From contig JAUWSP010000206.1 in the NCBI GenBank assembly GCA_030610025.1, forward strand, positions 1 to 5,719: a DNA stretch of 5,719 nt, given 5' to 3'. Below, in pieces: positions 1 to 5,719 of the stretch (its first letter is position 1; the number at the start of each line of letters is the position of its first letter). The notes under the pieces were generated by a model. That model had not been told where the DNA came from, did no database searches, and saw nothing but the letters and a program-made list of their open reading frames with translations. Made by a program: the position numbers and the translations under genes. The stretch is from Acidobacteriota bacterium (GTDB taxonomy: Bacteria > Acidobacteriota > Thermoanaerobaculia > Multivoradales > JAHEKO01).

Positions 1-1033
1 AGACAATCGGTGGAAAGTCCTCTGGCGAGCGCTCCAGGGCTTTCGACCAGGAGTCGAGCTCCCTTGGGTCCGCGCCGGTCGCTGTCAGATGTCCGTTGAT
101 CGCGTCGACCTCCCGCGGATCGATACCCGCGTCCTCGACCGCCTGACGAATGCACCGCCGCACTCCCACGGGATTCGGAGCGGTCATGCTGCCGCCACCG
201 CGGTGTCCACCACAGTGGACGGAACCGCCGAGGATCTCGGCATGGATTCGAGCGCCCCGGGACTGAGCGTTCTCGAGACTTTCCAGGTGCAAGATCCCGG
301 CGCCGCTTCCTGGCACAAACCCCCCTGCCGAGGCGCTCATGGGCCGCGAGGCCTTCTCGGGCTCGTCGTTGAATTTGCGGCACAGCACCCGCATGGAGTC
401 GAAGCCGCTCCAGTTGTAGTGGCTGGACCCTTCAGTTCCGCCGCAGAGCATTCGCTTGGCCAGTCCCATGCGAATACGGTTGTAGCCTTCGATGACCGCT
501 TCGGAGCCGGTGCTGCAGGCGCTCGAGTTGGAGGTCACCTGGTTGCCGAGGGCCAGGAGGCCGGCGACACGTGCGGAGACCCCGCTGCCCATGACCTGTT
601 CCACAATCGTGCTTCCAAGGCGTCGAACGCGGCCGCTATCGACCAGGGGAACGATCCTTCCTCCGACGGTGTCGAGCCCTCCAATGCCGGTTCCGATAAT
701 GGCTCCAGCATCCCAATCGAGAGCGGAGTCGTCCTGGGGGTCGGGTCGATCGTAGCCGGCGTCGATCCATGCATCCACCGCCGCGATGCTGCCGAAGCGG
801 TGACTGGAGTTCATCGCTATCAGTTCGTCGGCAGCGAAGTACCGCTCGGCCAATTCGTCCACGCCTTGCGGCACACCGGCCACCTGGCAAGCGAACTTGA
901 GCTCGGCCAGCAAAGGGATGTGCCGAATACCCGAATCGCCTTTTCGGAGGGCCTGCTCATAGGCCTCTTTGCCGGTGGCGTTGGGCGCCACTATCCCCAA
1001 GCCGGTGACGACCACACGGTCGCGCTCACTCAC
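1..1033 (-). CDS. beta-ketoacyl-ACP synthase, FabF/KAS II-like (C-terminus cut by window edge)
   Basis: Condensing enzyme expected to elongate an acyl-ACP with malonyl-ACP. The 344 visible residues begin MSERDRVVVTGLGIVAPN, the usual KAS I/II N-terminus. The nucleophile is Cys173 in SNSSACSTGSEA, followed by the GGTEGSS and SRPMSASAGGFVPGSGAG segments typical of the family. The first catalytic His is His315, in the unusual context INGHLTATGADPRE; ordinary FabF and FabB carry an NAHGTSTP-type motif here. The second His and the Gly-rich C-terminal loop lie outside the window, so the open end is an edge effect. The start is GTG at 1033-1031, which overlaps the stop of the FabZ gene as GTGA and has a G5 run 7 bases upstream. 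It is the last visible gene of the operon. Family assignment is firm; the choice between housekeeping FabF and a specialised KS is open, so no symbol is given. Confidence 0.95.
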   Translation of the reverse strand, partial: MSERDRVVVTGLGIVAPNATGKEAYEQALRKGDSGIRHIPLLAELKFACQVAGVPQGVDELAERYFAADELIAMNSSHRFGSIAAVDAWIDAGYDRPDPQDDSALDWDAGAIIGTGIGGLDTVGGRIVPLVDSGRVRRLGSTIVEQVMGSGVSARVAGLLALGNQVTSNSSACSTGSEAVIEGYNRIRMGLAKRMLCGGTEGSSHYNWSGFDSMRVLCRKFNDEPEKASRPMSASAGGFVPGSGAGILHLESLENAQSRGARIHAEILGGSVHCGGHRGGGSMTAPNPVGVRRCIRQAVEDAGIDPREVDAINGHLTATGADPRELDSWSKALERSPEDFPPIV

Positions 1034-1503
1034 CTCTTCACCCCCATTCCAGAGATCGTCGCCTCACAGACGACAGTGCCGTCAGTCAGGGTCATGGTGG
1101 CCTTCGAGCGAAGCTTGCTACGACGCCAGAACACTTTCGTGGCGGAGATGATCACTTCGGTGCCTGGCGGCACGACACCGGAAAACTCGACCTCGGCATC
1201 GGAGAAGAGGGAGATCGTTCGCTCGGCTTCGTCCCTGGAGTGGTCGAGGGCGAAGAGGTAGATCCCCAAGGCCACGACGCCCACTTGAGCCACAGCCTCC
1301 AGGAGGATGACACCAGGTGTCACGGGGTCGCCTGGGAAGTGTCCGCGATAGAAGTCGGCCTCGGGTCGAAATCGATAGGTCGCGACGATGTGCTCTTCGT
1401 CGACCTCGAGAATGCGATCGACGAAACGAAATGGTTCCTGCTGGGGGAGCAGCTCCAGAACCTGATCGGGAGTCAGTCGGCCGAGAACCGCGGCAGAGCT
1501 CAT
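1030..1503 (-). CDS. fabZ: FabZ-type 3-hydroxyacyl-ACP dehydratase (hotdog fold)
   Basis: Removes water from 3-hydroxyacyl-ACP to give trans-2-enoyl-ACP in the cytoplasmic FAS II cycle. From ATG at 1503-1501 it is 157 residues, close to the usual 140-160. The N-terminus LTPDQVLELLPQQEPFRFVD matches the FabZ opening (helix, then a PxRxxD-like segment). The active site is RGHFPGDPVTPGVILLEAVAQ-like, with catalytic His55 and Glu69 spaced as in FabZ; the Glu separates it from FabA, which has Asp. The ATG overlaps the upstream fabA stop by one base (TGATG). A GTG one codon earlier (1506) would give a GTGA overlap and 158 residues; the two cannot be told apart, since neither has a strong Shine-Dalgarno. 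The stop at 1032-1030 overlaps the start of the downstream ketosynthase. It is distinct from the adjacent FabA, so this is a pair of two dehydratase types and not a recent duplication. Confidence 0.93.
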   Translation of the reverse strand: MSSAAVLGRLTPDQVLELLPQQEPFRFVDRILEVDEEHIVATYRFRPEADFYRGHFPGDPVTPGVILLEAVAQVGVVALGIYLFALDHSRDEAERTISLFSDAEVEFSGVVPPGTEVIISATKVFWRRSKLRSKATMTLTDGTVVCEATISGMGVKR

Positions 1504-2093
1504 CACTCGCCCATCTTTCCGCCCCGCGAGTTTCGAGAGCGCAGGGGATAGTCCGGATAGTCGATGTCGCGGAACATTCCCACCTTGGCCCGTTTGATCT
1601 CGTAGATCGGTTCGTCGTCGACGTAGACGGTGGCGTCACCCAGGACCACGGCGGAGCCGGAGCTCGCCAGGGTCTGATAGCGGACGATGTCGATCTCGTA
1701 GCGAACGACGCTATTGAAAGGCCGGATCTGCCCGGCGAACTCGATCTCCCCGCAGCCGAGCGCTCTGCCCGAGCCGAGGGCTCCCCGCCATGCACAGTAG
1801 AAGCCGAGAAGCTGCCAGACGCCGTCGACGCCGAGGCATCCGGGCTGTACCGGGTCGCCCAGAAAGTGGCACTGAAAAAACCAATCGTCGACCCGAACGT
1901 CGCGCTCGGCGACGATTCGGCCCCGAGCACGTCGGGAAGAGATCTCGACGATGCGATCGACCATGAGCATCGGCGGCAGCGGCAGGCTCATTTTGAATTC
2001 AGGCGGGCCGTCTTCGAAAAGAGAGCCGTGAGCAAGAGCCAACACTTCCTCGTGGGAGAAGCTCCCCTGGGTGAGAAAATCTTCGTACTTCAA
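1503..2093 (-). CDS. fabA: FabA-type 3-hydroxyacyl-ACP dehydratase/isomerase
   Basis: FabA enzymes dehydrate 3-hydroxydecanoyl-ACP and isomerise trans-2- to cis-3-decenoyl-ACP, the branch point to unsaturated fatty acids. The product has 196 residues and follows E. coli FabA over most of its length: SFSHEEVLALAHGSLFED near the N-terminus, LPPMLMVDRIVEI, then WFFQCHFLGDPVQPGCLG with catalytic His76 and Asp90, then VWQLLGFYCAWRG and KVGMFRDIDYP. The His-to-Asp spacing of 14 and the Asp identify FabA as opposed to FabZ. The family is usually about 170 residues; here roughly 18 extra residues, basic and Gly/Arg-rich, follow the normal C-terminus. The start is TTG at 2093-2091, overlapping the FabH-type stop as TTGA, with GGAGG six bases upstream. 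The same frame stays open upstream inside the neighbouring gene, but that part looks nothing like a protein domain. Isomerase activity cannot be read from the motifs alone. Confidence 0.95.
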   Translation of the reverse strand: MKYEDFLTQGSFSHEEVLALAHGSLFEDGPPEFKMSLPLPPMLMVDRIVEISSRRARGRIVAERDVRVDDWFFQCHFLGDPVQPGCLGVDGVWQLLGFYCAWRGALGSGRALGCGEIEFAGQIRPFNSVVRYEIDIVRYQTLASSGSAVVLGDATVYVDDEPIYEIKRAKVGMFRDIDYPDYPLRSRNSRGGKMGE

Positions 2094-3085
2094 ATTTGGC
2101 CTCCGAAACGAAGGATGTAGCTCGACCAGGTGAGCCCTGAGCCCACACCGATGATGGCGACGTTGTCTCCGTTCTGCCATCGGTCCCAGTTCATGGAGAC
2201 GACCGACGGCGCGGCGGCGGCCCCGGTGTTCCCAAACTCGACCACGTTGGAGTGATGGTGGTCGTCGTCGACTCCACATCGCTGGCAGACCGTTTCGAGC
2301 ATCCGCAGATTGGCCTGATGGCCGATGAAGTGGAGGTCGTCGGCCACCTCCGGAAACGCCTTCTTCAGGTCGCGGAGGCAGCCTATGGTCTTCTTGATCG
2401 CGAACATCTGCACTGTGCGGCCCTCCTGATCGAAGTGGCCGAACAGCGGTGCGATGACCTTGTCCCGGCCGGCAGGGCTCGAAGCCATGGTATTGCCAAG
2501 AATCTCGGCTCGCCCGGGTAGGCGAGTCGAGAGCACGGCTGCGGTGGTGCCATCTCCCCACAGCACCGAAGCCGATCGGTCGGAGTAGTCGACTGTGGTC
2601 GTAAGGCTCTCGGGGGTCACCAGCAGGATGAGCTCCGGAAGGGCCTCGGGACGCATCATGGATAGCAGGTACAGGGCTGCCCACATGCTCGTGCAGGCCG
2701 AGTTGATGTCGAACGAGGGAACCTCGAGCTCGAGGGCCGCGGCGATGGCGCAGGCGTCGGCCGGAGAGGACATTTCGGGTCGGCTGGAACCGGCGATGAC
2801 CAGGCCGATCTGATGCTTGTCGATTCCGGCTCGTCGGAGGGCCATCTCGGCCGCTCTTCTTCCCGTGTCGGCGTGGGAGTAGAGGGCCGCTTCGAGGGCC
2901 ATGGACGGATCCGAGTTTCGAGTCTCCCGGATGTAGTCCAGGGGCATCACGGTACGCCGAGTCTCGATTCCTACGCGCTCCTCGATCCACTCGTGGTTCG
3001 TGCCGATGTCGAGCTCTTCCAGGAACCGATTGGTGATCTCGACCTCGGAATGGAAATGGCCCAGACCGTGCAGGAAGAGGCTCAT
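2090..3085 (-). CDS. beta-ketoacyl-ACP synthase III (FabH-type)
   Basis: KAS III enzymes start chain synthesis by condensing an acyl-CoA with malonyl-ACP; some relatives work on secondary metabolites. This 331-residue protein has the usual length and the full triad: Cys131 in DINSACTSMWAAL, His256 in IGHQANLRML and Asn286 in EFGNTGAAAAPSV. The WGDGTTAAVL segment (176-185) and the C-terminal VGSGLTWSSYILRF also match the family. The start is ATG at 3085-3083, overlapping the stop of the upstream SDR as ATGA; no clear Shine-Dalgarno precedes it, which fits translational coupling. An Asp/His-rich stretch, VDDDHHHSN (272-280), sits just before the Asn motif, where FabH usually has a short loop. 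Primer preference cannot be told from sequence. The context, between an enoyl reductase and FabA, argues for a role in fatty-acyl chain initiation, so fabH is likely in type but the symbol is left open. Confidence 0.95.
   Translation of the reverse strand: MSLFLHGLGHFHSEVEITNRFLEELDIGTNHEWIEERVGIETRRTVMPLDYIRETRNSDPSMALEAALYSHADTGRRAAEMALRRAGIDKHQIGLVIAGSSRPEMSSPADACAIAAALELEVPSFDINSACTSMWAALYLLSMMRPEALPELILLVTPESLTTTVDYSDRSASVLWGDGTTAAVLSTRLPGRAEILGNTMASSPAGRDKVIAPLFGHFDQEGRTVQMFAIKKTIGCLRDLKKAFPEVADDLHFIGHQANLRMLETVCQRCGVDDDHHHSNVVEFGNTGAAAAPSVVSMNWDRWQNGDNVAIIGVGSGLTWSSYILRFGGQI
2100..2104 (-). promoter_or_regulatory. Shine-Dalgarno site for the FabA gene
   Basis: GGAGG on the minus strand lies six bases before the TTG at 2093-2091, inside the last codons of the FabH-type gene. 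It is the best ribosome-binding match in the operon and fixes the otherwise unusual TTG start. Confidence 0.8.
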
Positions 3086-4038
3086 CTCGAGGGCCCCGAA
3101 ATCCGCTCGCCGCCGTCGACGCGGATGATCTCGCCGTTGATCCAGCCGGCCTCCGGGAGGCAGAGCAGGTAGATCGCGTTGGCAACGTCCTGGGGCGTGG
3201 TCAGGCGCTTGAACGGATTACGACTTCGGGCCTGCGCTTTGAGGTGGGCACTACCAGGAATCATGCGAAGGGCGTTGGTGTCGGTGACGCCGGCCTGCAC
3301 GATGTTGGAGCGAATGCCGTACGGCGCCATCTCAACGGCGATAGAGCGCGAAACCGATTCGAGCGCGACCTTGGCTGCAGCCACGGCGGCATAACCTTTC
3401 CAAGCCACCGCATTGCCTTCGCTGGTGAGACCGAGCACCCGGGCATCTGCAGCAAAGAGGTCGCGCTCGAGGACCTCCTGTGTCCAGCCCAGCAGGCTCG
3501 TGCCCATGGCGTGTACGGTGCGAGCCATGTCCTCCTCTTCCAGGAAGAGGTTGGGAGCGTACTGCGGCGCTGTGGTCAGACCCTGAACTGCGTCGCATCC
3601 CTCCTCGAAGAGTCGGTCAGCGGCCTCCCTCAGGACACTCTCCTCGACGCCCAGCGCTGCCGCGAGCCGGGCCCGGTCCCCTTCGTTCGAAGGCGCCTCG
3701 GGGCCGATCAGCTTGAGGTTGCCAAAAGCGATGGAGTGGAGAAGAACCCGCACCTTGCCTTGGGGCGCGAGGGCCTCGGCCAGGGAATCCAGGATCTCGC
3801 TTCGGATCGCGGTGTCGAGGGCGTCCCGATTGAAGGTCACCAACGAGACGCCCCGCTCGCGGATTCGTTCGAATTCCGGCTCGATTTTGCGCATCGCTCC
3901 CCGGCGATCGCGGTGAACGATGCAGAGGTTCAATCCGTGTTCGGCCAGTTTGTGGGCTGTGGCCAGCCCAAATCCACTGGAACCGCCCAGGATCAGAGCC
4001 CATTCATCGCCGCTGAAGCGTGTCGTTGAGAGGTTCAC
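3082..4038 (-). CDS. enoyl-ACP reductase-like SDR (FabI/FabL type) with an internal insertion
   Basis: Predicted NAD(P)H-dependent reductase of the last FAS II step, trans-2-enoyl-ACP to acyl-ACP. With the GTG start at 4038 it has 318 residues. The Rossmann motif is GGSSGFGLA (18-26). LLHSIAFGN (99-107) matches the HSIxFA segment of FabI. Tyr216 and Lys223 form a Y-x6-K pair, the enoyl-reductase spacing; FabG-type SDRs have Y-x3-K. The C-terminus ends with GEIIRVDGG, as in FabI/FabL. The first active-site Tyr of FabI is replaced by Ser206, as in FabL, and the NxxGGSS-like cofactor motif also leans to FabL. About 50 extra residues lie at roughly 108-163, so it is longer than the usual 250-265. 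AAGGGA six bases before the GTG supports this start; a TTG at 4065 adds nine residues but lacks a ribosome site. First gene of the operon. A different SDR reaction cannot be excluded. Confidence 0.88.
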   Translation of the reverse strand: MNLSTTRFSGDEWALILGGSSGFGLATAHKLAEHGLNLCIVHRDRRGAMRKIEPEFERIRERGVSLVTFNRDALDTAIRSEILDSLAEALAPQGKVRVLLHSIAFGNLKLIGPEAPSNEGDRARLAAALGVEESVLREAADRLFEEGCDAVQGLTTAPQYAPNLFLEEEDMARTVHAMGTSLLGWTQEVLERDLFAADARVLGLTSEGNAVAWKGYAAVAAAKVALESVSRSIAVEMAPYGIRSNIVQAGVTDTNALRMIPGSAHLKAQARSRNPFKRLTTPQDVANAIYLLCLPEAGWINGEIIRVDGGERISGPSR

Positions 4039-4044
4039 CCCGGT

Positions 4045-4050
4045 TCCCTT
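4045..4050 (-). promoter_or_regulatory. Shine-Dalgarno-like site for the enoyl reductase gene
   Basis: AAGGGA on the minus strand, six bases before the GTG at 4038-4036. No comparable site precedes the longer TTG start at 4065, so this site decides for the shorter protein. Confidence 0.6.
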
Positions 4051-4148
4051 ATCGATGGTTCGCAACCTGAGACCACCGTAGATGCATCGCCCGCAACTCG
4101 ATGCCCGAGTCAGCTAGTCATGTGACAGGGGTCCGAGGATACCAAAGG

Positions 4149-4196
4149 TGCCGGAGAGAGGTGAAGTGGAATTCCCTCGTGTCTGATGCCGGAGAG
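4149..4196. repeat. pair of 10-base direct repeats between the divergent blocks
   Basis: TGCCGGAGAG occurs at 4149-4158 and again at 4187-4196 on the plus strand, 38 bases apart start to start. Both copies are followed within a few bases by a GTGA or TTGA tail. The second copy ends just before the -35 box at 4198, a position where a regulator could act on the sulfotransferase promoter. No known operator is recognised; chance occurrence is possible. Confidence 0.4.
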
Positions 4197-4197
4197 G

Positions 4198-4227
4198 TTG
4201 ACAGGGCCTGGGGGCATGGCTTCCAAT
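4198..4227 (+). promoter_or_regulatory. candidate sigma-70 promoter for the sulfotransferase genes
   Basis: A perfect TTGACA -35 box lies at 4198-4203. After an 18-base spacer comes TCCAAT at 4222-4227, which matches four of six positions of the TATAAT consensus. Transcription would start about seven bases further on, almost exactly at the ATG at 4235. That would give a leaderless or nearly leaderless message and would explain the lack of a Shine-Dalgarno before this ATG. The -35 box is strong and the -10 weak, so confidence is moderate. No convincing promoter was found for the opposite strand. Confidence 0.45.
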
Positions 4228-4234
4228 AGCGCGA

Positions 4235-5179
4235 ATGGCAAGTTCGCTGGAAGTGATGGAGGCCTACGTGGCCGGGCAAGCCCGATTGGGCTACGCGGAA
4301 TTCTCGCCTGGACCGCGTAGCTCGGACGTGATCCTCGTTTCGTTCCCGAAATCGGGCAGCACCTGGACTTCTTATCTGCTGCATCTGCTCTGTTCCAGGG
4401 GCGACCATGACTTCGACGACATCAAGAACGTTGTGGTCGATATCACGCCCGGCCACTGGGATCCGGCCCGAAATCCCTTCCTCGAAGAGCAGACATTCCA
4501 GCCGCGGACGTACAAGACCCACGGCAGCAGCACGCTGTGTCCGAAGGGTGGCAAGTACATCTATCTGGCACGCGATCCGAAGGACTCGTTCATCTCCCTC
4601 TACCATTTCATTCACGACCTGTTCGATCTGGAAGATCGGGTTGCCATCGATGAGTTCTATCGGAGCTACTATGTCGATCGGTTCGCGACCGGCCATGACA
4701 TCGGAAATGTCTGGGACCACTTGCTGGATTGGTCTCGATGGAAAAACAGGTCCGACATGTTCTGGCTCCACTATGAGGACCTGCTGGAGGATCTGCCTCG
4801 TTGCCTGACGGGCCTGGCCGAATTCATGGAGGTGGATCTGGACGATGAGTTGCTGCAGCTCATCGTGGAGCGTTCCTCGATCGATTCCATGCGACGCATC
4901 TCGTCTCAGTTGAACCCTTCCCCGACGAACTATGTCGGGAAGTTGGTTTTGGGCTTTGGGCAGGATACGCGTTGCTACGCGCAGCGGCTCGAGTTCGGCA
5001 AGATGCGACGAGGCAAGGCTGGAGATGGCACGCAGAACCTGCCGGGGGAGATCCTGGGGGAATTGGAGGCCGAGTGGACCCGTCGGATCACCCCGGTGCT
5101 CGGCTATCGAACCTACCTCGAGATGCGAGAGGATTGCTCGTATCTGAAGAATCGAAAAGGGCCCGTTGGCAAGCGCTGA
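4235..5179 (+). CDS. PAPS-dependent sulfotransferase (Sulfotransfer_1, SULT-like), complete
   Basis: Transfers a sulfuryl group from PAPS to a hydroxyl or amine of an acceptor, in the cytoplasm. The 314 residues are typical for soluble SULT proteins. The 5'-phosphosulfate loop is SFPKSGSTW (36-44). RTYKTHGSS contains Lys94 and the expected catalytic base His96. The 3'-phosphate motif YLARDPKDSFISLYHF carries Arg113 and Ser121. LHYEDLLEDL lies in the middle, and RRGKAGDGTQNL (258-269) corresponds to the C-terminal RKGxxGDWK motif of SULTs, though Trp is replaced by Gly. There is no signal peptide or membrane segment. The ATG at 4235 is the first start after an in-frame stop at 4199; ATG at 4256 is an alternative. 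It is divergent from the fatty-acid operon and is followed after 18 bases by a second sulfotransferase. The acceptor cannot be predicted; a lipid hydroxyl is a guess from context. Confidence 0.95.
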   Translation: MASSLEVMEAYVAGQARLGYAEFSPGPRSSDVILVSFPKSGSTWTSYLLHLLCSRGDHDFDDIKNVVVDITPGHWDPARNPFLEEQTFQPRTYKTHGSSTLCPKGGKYIYLARDPKDSFISLYHFIHDLFDLEDRVAIDEFYRSYYVDRFATGHDIGNVWDHLLDWSRWKNRSDMFWLHYEDLLEDLPRCLTGLAEFMEVDLDDELLQLIVERSSIDSMRRISSQLNPSPTNYVGKLVLGFGQDTRCYAQRLEFGKMRRGKAGDGTQNLPGEILGELEAEWTRRITPVLGYRTYLEMREDCSYLKNRKGPVGKR

Positions 5180-5197
5180 CCTGCCGAGCTCACGTTC

Positions 5198-5719
5198 ATG
5201 TCAGACCCAACCAAGAAGACGTCCGCTGAGGACTTCGAGATCGGCGAATACAGCGACGAGATCCACGCTGAGTCGCTCGATGACCTGCAGCATGGTGAGT
5301 ACGGCTACAAGTACCGCCTGTTGGATGGCGTGATGATGCCGCCGTACATCACGACGAAGCGGTACCAACTGTCCCGCACACTGGAGACGCGGGCTGGAGA
5401 CATCTGCTACACGTCCTATCCGAAATCCGGCTCCACCTGGCTGGCCTACGTTCTCGTCTTGATCGTCAACGACGGGGAGATTCCCGAGGAGACCACGTTG
5501 AGGAGCTGCCTGCACTGGGTTGCCAGCTCGTGGACCTACCCTCGCGACGAGAAAGAACTGGCAGGCCTTCCTTCGCCGCGCATCTTCAAGTCCCACATGC
5601 CCTACCAGATGGCGCTGGGCGGCGACCCCTCGAAATCTCCCTGCAAGTATGTCTACATCGCGCGGAATCCCAAGGACGTAGCCGTTTCCTACTACTTTTT
5701 CGAGCGAGAGAAATCGTGG
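5198..5719 (+). CDS. second PAPS-dependent sulfotransferase (3' end beyond window)
   Basis: The first 174 residues of a SULT-type sulfotransferase are visible. Key motifs are SYPKSGSTW (73-81, 5'-phosphosulfate loop), FKSHMPY with Lys131 and the likely catalytic His133, and YIARNPKDVAVSYYFF (153-168) with Arg156 and Ser164 for the PAPS 3'-phosphate. The last motif is almost identical to that of animal SULTs. The N-terminal region before the loop is about 72 residues, twice that of the upstream sulfotransferase, and acidic near its start. Outside the motifs the two proteins share little, so they look like two subfamilies and not a recent tandem copy. The ATG at 5198 lies 18 bases after the previous stop, so the two are probably cotranscribed; no strong Shine-Dalgarno is seen. 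The frame is open to the last base, and the missing part should hold the RKGxxG motif. Confidence 0.95.
   Translation, partial: MSDPTKKTSAEDFEIGEYSDEIHAESLDDLQHGEYGYKYRLLDGVMMPPYITTKRYQLSRTLETRAGDICYTSYPKSGSTWLAYVLVLIVNDGEIPEETTLRSCLHWVASSWTYPRDEKELAGLPSPRIFKSHMPYQMALGGDPSKSPCKYVYIARNPKDVAVSYYFFEREKSW

Noticed and set aside
89..1261. 390-codon open frame on the plus strand
   Set aside because: It lies in codon register opposite the KAS II-like gene and then runs opposite fabZ. The opposite strand has clear catalytic motifs, while this translation has no recognisable domain; GC-rich antisense shadow.
1317..2120. 267-codon plus-strand open frame
   Set aside because: Antisense to fabA and fabZ, with no recognisable motif.
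1503..3185. 560-codon minus-strand frame that could be read as a large fusion ending in FabA
   Set aside because: Only the part after 2093 is FabA. The upstream part overlaps the intact KAS III gene in another frame and is Arg/Ser/Pro/Gly-rich with no domain; a GGAGG site marks the TTG start at 2093.
3244..4029. 261-codon plus-strand open frame
   Set aside because: Antisense to the enoyl-reductase gene, whose Rossmann and Y-x6-K motifs are clear.
4117..4126. GTCA-TG-TGAC short inverted repeat
   Set aside because: Arms of only four bases; expected by chance and too short for a terminator.
4168..4175. GGAATTCC 8-base palindrome in the intergenic region
   Set aside because: The symmetry does not extend beyond 8 bases, and there is no match to a known operator.
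4118..4771. 217-codon minus-strand frame opposite the first sulfotransferase
   Set aside because: Overlaps a gene with complete PAPS-binding motifs and shows no domain of its own.
5180..5197. Possible terminator or promoter between the two sulfotransferases
   Set aside because: Only 18 bases, without hairpin or T-run; cotranscription is simpler.

Overview
The window is GC-rich, gene-dense bacterial DNA with two divergently transcribed blocks. No taxon can be fixed from the sequence. High GC, a FabA-type dehydratase and eukaryote-like PAPS sulfotransferases fit a Gram-negative lineage such as Myxococcota or another deltaproteobacterium-like or uncultured soil or marine group; this is inference.

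Minus strand, read from about 4038 down to 1: five genes form a compact type II fatty-acid-synthase operon. In transcription order they are an enoyl-ACP-reductase-like SDR (4038-3082), a ketoacyl synthase III of FabH type (3085-2090), a FabA-type dehydratase/isomerase (2093-1503), a FabZ-type dehydratase (1503-1030) and a FabF/KAS II-like condensing enzyme (1033 to beyond base 1, C-terminus missing). Three of the four junctions are 4-base overlaps of the form NTGA, and the fourth can be read that way or as a 1-base overlap, so translation is probably coupled. The set covers initiation, elongation, dehydration, possible cis-unsaturation and enoyl reduction. No ketoreductase (FabG), ACP or malonyl transferase lies inside the window.

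The intergenic region (4039-4234, about 196 bases) separates the blocks. It holds a perfect TTGACA -35 box pointing toward the plus-strand genes and a spaced 10-base direct repeat.

Plus strand, 4235 to the right edge: two tandem, clearly different PAPS-dependent sulfotransferases of the cytosolic SULT type (Sulfotransfer_1). The first is complete (314 aa). The second starts 18 bases later and runs off the window after its 3'-phosphosulfate-binding motif.

Taken together, the layout suggests a locus that makes a special acyl chain and may sulfate it or a product carrying it. That link rests on adjacency alone. Long plus-strand open frames opposite the operon are antisense shadows of the GC-rich coding sequence.
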